Origin: Candidatus Pacearchaeota archaeon
Lineage (GTDB): Archaea > Nanoarchaeota > Nanoarchaeia > Pacearchaeales > GW2011-AR1
NCBI GenBank assembly: GCA_002690445.1
Contig: NZER01000103.1
Span: forward strand, 1-6,520
Length of the DNA: 6,520 bases
Direction of reading: 5' to 3'
The position numbers and the translations under genes were made by a program. Below, one piece after another: positions 1 through 5,890 of the stretch (position 1 is the stretch's first letter; every line of letters begins with the position of its first letter). The notes under the pieces were generated by a model. It was given only the letters and a program-made list of their open reading frames with translations, was not told the origin of the DNA and did no database searches.

Positions 1-1604
1 AAATAGGGAGCTTTTGGGAATTTGTTAGAGATATTTGGAGCCAAAGCTATGACCATCCTGAGTATTTTCAAGCATGGCATGTTGGTGTGCTTGCAGAGGA
101 TATTGAGGAATGCGTGGATGCTGGACTTAACTACTGTGCAGTACTACCCCGATTCCATTTTAAATCAACTATACTCGGACATGCGTTCTCAGTCTGGAGA
201 CTCTTAAAGGCTCCTAGAGATTGTTCTGTTCTTTATTTATCTTACAGTGATGGTATGGCTCGTTACCATATTTCTGAGATAAATAAAACAATTTATAGAA
301 ACCCTATTCTAAAAGATATGATGGTGAATAGGTCACCCAAGGCTGATTTCTCCGCTAGATTTTATTTAAATAAACAACCTATGGAAATCATGCATGGCGG
401 TCTTTTTTCATTTAAGAGAGGTTTGCATGTAAATGGGGCGTTGATTGCAGACGATGTGCTTCGTGACCCTGAGAATCCGTTAAACATAGGTCAGCTAACT
501 AAAGTAGAAGACCACTTTATGACTGAATCTTTGTTCATTCCTTTGAAGGGTGTACCAGTAATTGTGCTTGGAACTCCCATGATGCCTGGAGATTTACTTA
601 CTAAATTGAAGGATGATTCCCGTTTTAAATATAGAATACTCCCTGCGTTAGACCCTGCGCCTGGACGCAGAGTTTTAATGCCAGAACTGTATAACGAAGA
701 GTGGTTACTGCAACAACAAGCAGCTAGACCTAAATCCTTTGCTTCTGAATTTATGTTGGTTCCTCATTTCTCTACTGAGTCTTATTTTAGTGAGGAAGAC
801 ATTACTAAGTGTGAGGATGATACTTTACGTAATCATCCTGTTACTAAAGCTTATAATGATAGACTTCCTGCTGACCAAATCTTTGCAGGCTTCGATGTAG
901 GAAAGAAACGCCACCCATCCCATTTAGTAATCTTTAAGAAATCTGGAGATAGGATAGACGAGATTCATTCCTCCTTCTTAGACGGATGGAATTATTCTGA
1001 CCAGATAGCCTATCTAAATGAAGTGGCTGAAACATTTGATATTTCTAAAGGGTATATAGATAATACTAGAGGAGAACTTGAGGATAGGGGCTTAGACGCT
1101 AGGTGGCATGGTTTACACTTTACTTTAAAGAATAAGAATACTATGGCTCAGGTTTTTGAAGAATTTATACATAGTGGGCGTTTGCATTTAATAAGTGATG
1201 AAAGACAAAGGCAACAGATTCTATCTGTAAGTAATGAATTGAAAGCTCCAGAAACCCCTATGGGTCATGGTGATGCGTTCTTTTCGATAGCTCTAGCATT
1301 GTTGGCTTGCCATGAAACAGCCTATAAGTTTACTGATTTAGGCAATGCTGTAGATTGGCTTTCGGCTGTAAGCCCAGGAGAACAGAGAGGTGAAGGTTCA
1401 AACGAAGAAGAAAATAAAGTAGCTAAGTTAAAGGAATCTATAGTAGATAAGTTAAAAGTAGAACTATGGGAAAATCTAGACGGAAATCCAGCCGAAACGA
1501 GGCAGCAGAACGCACCCAATCCAACGTGCAGAGAAGCGATGTGCAATCCTTCCTTTTGGGTAAAAGAACGAAATTTGTGTATATATTGTGGACATAGAGG
1601 GTAA
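1..1604 (+). CDS. terL: Phage terminase large subunit (ATPase/nuclease), 5' end cut off by the window
   Basis: This is the DNA-packaging motor subunit: it translocates DNA into the prohead through the portal by ATP hydrolysis and cuts concatemers with an RNase H-like nuclease. The frame is open from the first complete codon at position 3 with no in-frame ATG, GTG or TTG before 87, and the early residues (WEFVRDIW..., HVGVLAEDIE) look like conserved TerL N-terminus, so the gene starts upstream. Numbering from position 3 (533 residues visible): a Walker A variant LPRFHFKST (about 48-56, Lys54), Walker B ALIADD (Asp150/Asp151), a coupling-type VIVLGTP (about 186-192), then the nuclease acidic residues Asp298 (GFDVG), Asp353 (YIDNTR) and Asp424 (GHGDAFFSIALA). 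A charged linker (about 455-500) leads to Cys509-x4-Cys514-x11-Cys526-x2-Cys529, a possible zinc site at the extreme C-terminus. It is 10 bases upstream of nrdJ. The TerL call is firm; the zinc site is inferred. Confidence 0.95.
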   Translation, partial: IGSFWEFVRDIWSQSYDHPEYFQAWHVGVLAEDIEECVDAGLNYCAVLPRFHFKSTILGHAFSVWRLLKAPRDCSVLYLSYSDGMARYHISEINKTIYRNPILKDMMVNRSPKADFSARFYLNKQPMEIMHGGLFSFKRGLHVNGALIADDVLRDPENPLNIGQLTKVEDHFMTESLFIPLKGVPVIVLGTPMMPGDLLTKLKDDSRFKYRILPALDPAPGRRVLMPELYNEEWLLQQQAARPKSFASEFMLVPHFSTESYFSEEDITKCEDDTLRNHPVTKAYNDRLPADQIFAGFDVGKKRHPSHLVIFKKSGDRIDEIHSSFLDGWNYSDQIAYLNEVAETFDISKGYIDNTRGELEDRGLDARWHGLHFTLKNKNTMAQVFEEFIHSGRLHLISDERQRQQILSVSNELKAPETPMGHGDAFFSIALALLACHETAYKFTDLGNAVDWLSAVSPGEQRGEGSNEEENKVAKLKESIVDKLKVELWENLDGNPAETRQQNAPNPTCREAMCNPSFWVKERNLCIYCGHRG

Positions 1605-1608
1605 GGAG
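1603..1608 (+). promoter_or_regulatory. Ribosome-binding site of nrdJ (AAGGAG)
   Basis: A perfect AAGGAG overlaps the terL stop codon and lies 6 bases before the ATG at 1615. It decides the nrdJ start in favour of ATG 1615 over the in-frame GTG at 1588, which lies inside terL and has no comparable purine-rich site before it. The overlap with the terL stop suggests the two genes are translationally coupled. Confidence 0.85.
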
Positions 1609-1614
1609 ATTAAA

Positions 1615-3474
1615 ATGACAACATTAACGGAACAAGCAGAAACCGTGGCGAAGAGCCGATACTACTTAAAGAATTCTGATGGAGCCATTGTAGAAGACGA
1701 AGTAGCCCTGTTTAGAAGGGTAGCAATGGCAATAGCTTCTATAGAACGTGAATATAATACTATAGAGAGTAAAATCCATCTTCTGACTAAAGAGTTTGAG
1801 ACTATGATGGCTAACCTAGAGTTCTTACCTAATTCACCTACGTTAATGAATGCAGGAACAGAACAAGGTACATTGAGTGCTTGTTTCGTATTACCGATAG
1901 AAGATAGCATGGAAGGTATTATGAAAGCTGCTACTGACTCTGCCTTGGTGCAGAAATTTGGTGGTGGCACAGGATTTTCCCTATCCACCATTAGACCGAA
2001 ACATTCTCGTATTTCCACTACTCATGGGAAGGCGTGTGGCCCCATAGAAGTACTGAAAACCCTTTCCCGTATCTCTAGTATGATAACACAGGGCGGTAAG
2101 CGTGACGGGGCTAACATGGCTGTTATGAGTGTGTATCACCCTGACATCCTAGAGTTCATTGATTGCAAACATGTAGAAGGTGATATTCATAACTTTAATA
2201 TCTCCGTTGGTGTAGACAGTGCGTTCATGCAATGTGTACGTGATAACACGGATTATACTTTGGTTAACCCACATACATTGGAAAATGCTGGCGAACTAAA
2301 TGCCCATGAGGTATTTGTTAGAATCATCGAAGGTGCATGGAGAAACGGAGAACCTGGGGTGGTATTTTTGGATACCATTAATAAGGATAACAAAGTATCC
2401 AAACAATTTGGGGATATAATCGCAACCAATCCTTGCGGTGAGCAGCCCCTGTTGGGATATGAAAGTTGCAATCTTGGTTCGATTAACTTAGCTAAATTCT
2501 ATAATCAAGATGATAATAGTATTAATTGGGTTAGACTAAGGAAAGTTGTGAATTTAGCCATTCGTTTCCTAGATAATGTAGTGGACGCTAACGACTATGC
2601 TGTTCCTGAGATTAGGGATATGACTAAAGCTACCCGTAAAATTGGTTTGGGTGTAATGGGCTTTGCCGATTTACTCATTCAATTAGGTATTCCCTATGAT
2701 ACTGAAGAGGCTGTTTCCGTGGGTAGTGAACTCATGGAGTACATAAATCAGATAGCCAGCGCAGCTTCTTTGGAATTGGGGGCTGTGAGAGGGGAATTCC
2801 CTGCTTGGGAAAAGAGTGATTATCCTGTACATGAAAACTATAGAAATGCTTGCCGTTTAACTGTGGCTCCTACTGGTACTATTTCTATGTTAGCGGATGC
2901 TTCTAACGGTATTGAACCTACATTTGCATTGGTGTGGAAGAAACAGAACATCCTAGAAGGAAAAACTCTGTACTATGTGAATAAGTATTTTGAAGCAGAT
3001 GCCCAAGAATTTGGATTCTATTCCGAAGACTTAATGGATTACTTAGCGGAAGGCAACAGTTTGCAGGATAGGGATGATGTACCTGATGCATTTAAAGAGT
3101 TATATGTAACAGCTTCTGACATAACTCCTGCTAACCACATTAAAATGCAGGCTGCTTTCCAAGAACATTGTGACTCTGGTATTTCTAAAACGATTAATTT
3201 ATCTCCTGATGCTACCCATAATGATGTATGGGATGCCTATATGAAGGCTTGGGAGAGCGGTTGTAAGGGTGTTACAGTATATAGGGCTGGAAGTAGGGAG
3301 AAGGAAGTGCTTGTTAGTGGACATGATGAGGATTATAAGGATGGACGAATGAATCCTAATCTAACTACGGACTCTCATATGGCATCTAAATGCTGTGAGT
3401 TACCATTTATTGTGATGGCTGCTGGATGTGAATCTTGTAAGAGTTGTGGTTGGAGTGCTTGCGCTGTTGCATAA
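1615..3474 (+). CDS. nrdJ: Class II adenosylcobalamin-dependent ribonucleotide reductase
   Basis: This cytoplasmic enzyme reduces ribonucleotides to deoxyribonucleotides using a radical generated from adenosylcobalamin, supplying precursors for phage DNA synthesis. The 619-residue product (from ATG 1615) has the NrdJ signature in order: PNSPTLMNAGT (about 72-82), first redox Cys90 in LSACFVLP, FGGGTGFS (115-122), GGKRDGANMA (160-169), active-site NPCGEQ with Asn272, Cys274 (thiyl radical) and Glu276, second redox Cys285 in SCNLGSINL, KIGLGVMGFADLL, and the phosphate-binding PTGTIS (419-424). The C-terminal tail has Cys605-x2-Cys608, Cys611 and Cys616, the usual NrdJ swinging-arm cysteines that re-reduce the active site, plus Cys593-Cys594. 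I see no N-terminal ATP-cone, so overall-activity control by ATP/dATP is probably absent. No intein or frameshift is visible. All catalytic residues are present, so it is probably active. It needs cobalamin from the host or medium and a host thioredoxin-type reductant. Confidence 0.97.
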   Translation: MTTLTEQAETVAKSRYYLKNSDGAIVEDEVALFRRVAMAIASIEREYNTIESKIHLLTKEFETMMANLEFLPNSPTLMNAGTEQGTLSACFVLPIEDSMEGIMKAATDSALVQKFGGGTGFSLSTIRPKHSRISTTHGKACGPIEVLKTLSRISSMITQGGKRDGANMAVMSVYHPDILEFIDCKHVEGDIHNFNISVGVDSAFMQCVRDNTDYTLVNPHTLENAGELNAHEVFVRIIEGAWRNGEPGVVFLDTINKDNKVSKQFGDIIATNPCGEQPLLGYESCNLGSINLAKFYNQDDNSINWVRLRKVVNLAIRFLDNVVDANDYAVPEIRDMTKATRKIGLGVMGFADLLIQLGIPYDTEEAVSVGSELMEYINQIASAASLELGAVRGEFPAWEKSDYPVHENYRNACRLTVAPTGTISMLADASNGIEPTFALVWKKQNILEGKTLYYVNKYFEADAQEFGFYSEDLMDYLAEGNSLQDRDDVPDAFKELYVTASDITPANHIKMQAAFQEHCDSGISKTINLSPDATHNDVWDAYMKAWESGCKGVTVYRAGSREKEVLVSGHDEDYKDGRMNPNLTTDSHMASKCCELPFIVMAAGCESCKSCGWSACAVA

Positions 3475-3495
3475 TCCGTGAAATTGTAGTATAAT
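3467..3495 (+). promoter_or_regulatory. Candidate sigma70/sigmaA-type promoter ahead of the structural genes
   Basis: A perfect -10 hexamer TATAAT (3490-3495) lies 17 bases after TTGCAT (3467-3472), which keeps the TTG of the -35 consensus. The -35 overlaps the last codons and stop of nrdJ. A start of transcription near 3501-3503 would leave a very short leader before the AGGAG (3505-3509) and ATG at 3517. This 42-base gap is the largest between genes in the window. It is a sequence match only; no hairpin terminator is seen before it, so read-through from nrdJ is also expected. Confidence 0.5.
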
Positions 3496-3516
3496 AAAGA
3501 ACAGAGGAGAAACATT

Positions 3517-3933
3517 ATGCCTATTGGTAGTTTATTGCAAGGAAGAGAGCAACAATACGTAGCGAATCAAGACGATAAAGGTACATGGCGTGTACTTGAT
3601 ACATGGCATGAAACCCTAAAGAATATGCAGCCTGACGATGATGTTGAAGATGATAATCCTGCCATCACTATTTTAACTGAGGGAGCGTTTATCGCACTCG
3701 TTAAAGAAGCTGCAAGAAGTGGAACGTTGGAAAATGCTAATTTTTCAGTTGAAGCTGCGGAAGTAGATGAAACTTTAGTGAATGAATTGAGACAACAGAT
3801 AAATGAATTAACTGTTGCATTAAATAGCGAGAAGCAAAATGTTGTGCTTTCTAAGAAATCACTAAAGGAAACCGCAATGGAACATGTAGTTAGGCTTGCT
3901 GCAATGGATGATATGAATAGCCTATCCCAATAA
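3517..3933 (+). CDS. Small acidic protein of unknown function, upstream of the portal gene
   Basis: A 138-residue protein that I do not recognise. The ATG is preceded by AGGAG with a 7-base spacer, so the start is well supported. The N-terminal part has a compact aromatic patch, GTWRVLDTWHETL (22-34), which could be a small beta fold. An acidic stretch follows (Asp40-Asp46 is mostly Asp/Glu). From about 50 to the end it looks helical, with Leu/Ile at 87, 91, 95, 98 and 102 suggesting a short coiled coil, then a Lys-rich turn and a Met/Asp-rich end. There is no signal peptide, membrane segment or cysteine. It lies between nrdJ and the portal gene, 16 bases from the latter, and probably shares the candidate promoter just before it. 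Position and coiled coil would fit a head-assembly accessory or small virion protein, but this is inference from neighbours only. Confidence 0.85.
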   Translation: MPIGSLLQGREQQYVANQDDKGTWRVLDTWHETLKNMQPDDDVEDDNPAITILTEGAFIALVKEAARSGTLENANFSVEAAEVDETLVNELRQQINELTVALNSEKQNVVLSKKSLKETAMEHVVRLAAMDDMNSLSQ

Positions 3934-3949
3934 AAGTAAGAGGCATTAA

Positions 3950-5890
3950 ATGAAGTTAGGAGAATATCTACCAGAAGTTCCCCAATTAGCTCAACAAATG
4001 ACTAATCTGAATCAACAGATTAACATGTTGGAGCTAATGAAAGGAACTGGTGAAACAGGACAAGCCCCTACTTTCGGCCTTGACCACGTTGTTAATACTT
4101 GGGTACGTCACCAGATGGCCTACCGTCAACAGTTAGTTATGGACTTGCAAACCATTTCTATGTCTGTTGAGGAAATACGTGGCCCTCTAGGACACATTAC
4201 TGGCGAGGTTTTTCGGAGGGGAATCACTTGGGAACCCACCATAGAGAACCCAGACCACTCACAACGAGAACGTTTTGAGGTATTCTTAGATGATTGTAAT
4301 CCATTTGACCAATCATTGGAAGAAGTGCTGAGACAGTTTCATTATGACGTAAACTCTATAGATGATGGATTCCTTTATATTGCTAAAGAATATAAAGATA
4401 TGGGTAGTGGTAACACTAATTCCAGAGTTACAGAAATCCGTAGACTGAATCCTGCATTAGTTGAGTTTGACTTAGATACGGCTGGTTTACCGAAGAACTC
4501 TCATTGGCTATGCCCAATTCATAGGGACGTTCTAGAATCCCCTGGTGTGTGTGAACACCCTGATTGCGACCAGAATACTATGCCAGCTATGTATAAATAC
4601 TATCATCGTAACCGTCATATGTATCTGTTTGATAATGAAGTAATCCATGTATCTAAGTTCTCTCCATCTGAAACATATGGATGGAGTCCTTTACTTACGG
4701 TATTTGAGAAGGCATTAACCCTGGTTGGGATGGATAAGAATATCTATAGATATTTCTTTGAACGGAAGATGCCAGCTAGTATGGTTATGGTAACAACTGA
4801 TGACCCTGAAAGTTTGCGTAGAGAGCGTGAACATATAGCTGCTCAAACAAGGCTTGACCCTAACTATATACCAATGGTAGCGGTTTCAGCCAGGAATCAA
4901 CGTGGTAGAGTTGACTTAGTGAGACTGTTCCATACGTTGCAGGAAATGGATTATCTTCCTGTACGTGAGGAAATACGTGAACGTGTTGCTGCTATGTGGG
5001 GCGTTACTCCCGCTTGGCAAGGCGCACCTGAAGCTTTTGGCGGTATGTCTACTCAGACTCAACAGCTAGTAGTTATGAGCCGTGTGGTGGAAGGTGACCA
5101 ACGTATCTTCCATGAAAAGGTTTTCCCCCAACTCTTAAAGATGTTTGGGATAACAGATTGGAAGATAGTACTTCCTCAACCTGAAGAAAAGGCTGAGAAT
5201 ACTCGATTAAGTTTCGCTCAACAGAAGGCCCAGATAATAAATCAGTTCGCTGCTTTAGGGTTTGAGATTAAACTTAAAGACCAAGATGTACCTTTGGACG
5301 AAGCTCAGTTTATAATTTCGGGTAAAATGGTTCCTTCTGCTCAAATGAATGGAGAGCAGCAAGCAATGGGAATACTCCAACAGAAACAACAGATGGAACA
5401 AATGGAACAACAGGCTCAAATGCAGCAGCAAATGGGTGGTATGGAAGGCGGTGAGGGTGGCGCACCTCCTGAGGAAGGCGGGGAAGAAGGTGCTATCCAA
5501 GCAATGCTCAAATCTATACCGCCCTCTCAGCGTAAGTTTAAAGGCCGTACTGCTGGACAAACTCCTACAGATGCCGATAAACATGATGGCACTGATGAAA
5601 TGAGAGACATAGATGATTATGCTGAAGCTAGAGCCAAGAAAAATATATTAACTCTTTCAAATACTTGGGTAGGGTCTTTGATGCAACACGGTTACAGTTC
5701 TCCAATAATTAAAGAAGTTACGGGGGATGGAAGTCAGATGTGGTTTGCTCAAGATGGGATAGACTACGTAGCAGATTTAAATGGGTCTGGAGTAACTAGT
5801 GTGTCTAAAGCTAAGTTCTCGCCCCCACCTAAAAGAACACCAGCAAAACATATAGACCAACCTGAGGTTCTAACTGATGAAGCTGAATAA
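3950..5890 (+). CDS. Phage portal protein, long form with Cys/His insertion and C-terminal extension
   Basis: The portal forms the dodecameric ring at one head vertex, docking the terminase and later the tail. The ATG follows AAGAGG with a 6-base spacer. In the 646-residue product, the core shows portal-like features: GEVFRRGITWEP after an N-terminal helical part, a DNEVIHVSKF strand (228-237) followed by TYGWSPL (242-248), the order typical of HK97-type portals, then a long helix and MWGVTPAWQGAPEAFGGMSTQT (from about 349), where portals usually carry a VP-type turn. Inserted before this is Cys188-x2-His191-x9-Cys201-x1-His203-x2-Cys206, a possible zinc knuckle. From about 470 to 515 the chain is Gln/Met- then Gly/Glu-rich, followed by a further 130 residues with a small folded-looking segment (GYSSPIIKEVTGDGSQMWFA) not part of the usual core. 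It is longer than typical 400-550-residue portals. The call rests on pattern plus adjacency to TerL. Confidence 0.92.
   Translation: MKLGEYLPEVPQLAQQMTNLNQQINMLELMKGTGETGQAPTFGLDHVVNTWVRHQMAYRQQLVMDLQTISMSVEEIRGPLGHITGEVFRRGITWEPTIENPDHSQRERFEVFLDDCNPFDQSLEEVLRQFHYDVNSIDDGFLYIAKEYKDMGSGNTNSRVTEIRRLNPALVEFDLDTAGLPKNSHWLCPIHRDVLESPGVCEHPDCDQNTMPAMYKYYHRNRHMYLFDNEVIHVSKFSPSETYGWSPLLTVFEKALTLVGMDKNIYRYFFERKMPASMVMVTTDDPESLRREREHIAAQTRLDPNYIPMVAVSARNQRGRVDLVRLFHTLQEMDYLPVREEIRERVAAMWGVTPAWQGAPEAFGGMSTQTQQLVVMSRVVEGDQRIFHEKVFPQLLKMFGITDWKIVLPQPEEKAENTRLSFAQQKAQIINQFAALGFEIKLKDQDVPLDEAQFIISGKMVPSAQMNGEQQAMGILQQKQQMEQMEQQAQMQQQMGGMEGGEGGAPPEEGGEEGAIQAMLKSIPPSQRKFKGRTAGQTPTDADKHDGTDEMRDIDDYAEARAKKNILTLSNTWVGSLMQHGYSSPIIKEVTGDGSQMWFAQDGIDYVADLNGSGVTSVSKAKFSPPPKRTPAKHIDQPEVLTDEAE
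5357..5494 (+). repeat. Low-complexity Gln/Met then Gly/Glu-rich coding tract in the portal gene
   Basis: CAG/CAA/ATG codons are repeated in an irregular QQ/QM/ME pattern (portal residues about 470-500), then GGN/GAN codons give a Gly/Glu/Pro-rich stretch to about 515. It separates the portal core from its C-terminal extension and is probably a flexible linker or an extended helix ending in a disordered hinge. Open frames on the other strand and in the neighbouring frame here (5255-5584 and 5349-5603) are by-products of this composition. Confidence 0.7.

Noticed and set aside
87..89. GTG at 87 as the start of the terminase gene
   Set aside because: The frame is open from position 3 and the upstream residues are typical terminase N-terminal sequence. 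The GTG encodes Val inside a conserved helix just before the Walker A loop and has no ribosome-binding site.
22..207. 61-codon open frame on the + strand
   Set aside because: It is out of frame within the terminase N-terminal coding region, with no ribosome-binding site and no recognisable features.
1556..1587. Possible promoter (TTGGGT with TATATA/TATATT) before nrdJ
   Set aside because: The -35 match is poor, the spacing is 18-20 bases, and the stretch codes for the cysteine-rich terL tail. It is no better than chance in AT-rich DNA.
1588..1614. GTG at 1588 as the start of nrdJ
   Set aside because: It overlaps the terL end and lacks a ribosome-binding site, whereas ATG 1615 has a perfect AAGGAG at 6 bases.
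1322..2471. Minus-strand open frames of 74, 118 and 72 codons over terL and nrdJ
   Set aside because: They lie opposite strongly conserved coding sequence and show no ribosome-binding site or motif.
1615..3474. Intein or intron in nrdJ
   Set aside because: Phage ribonucleotide reductase genes often carry them, but all motifs here follow one another at normal spacing in one frame.
3475..3516. Transcription terminator after nrdJ
   Set aside because: No GC-rich hairpin with a following T run can be drawn in the gap; the sequence looks like a promoter and a ribosome-binding site instead.
5255..5603. Open frames of 109 codons (- strand) and 84 codons (+ strand) over the portal gene
   Set aside because: Both lie on the low-complexity CAG/CAA/ATG and GGN tract, which lowers stop codons in other frames. 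Their translations are compositionally odd and lack start signals.
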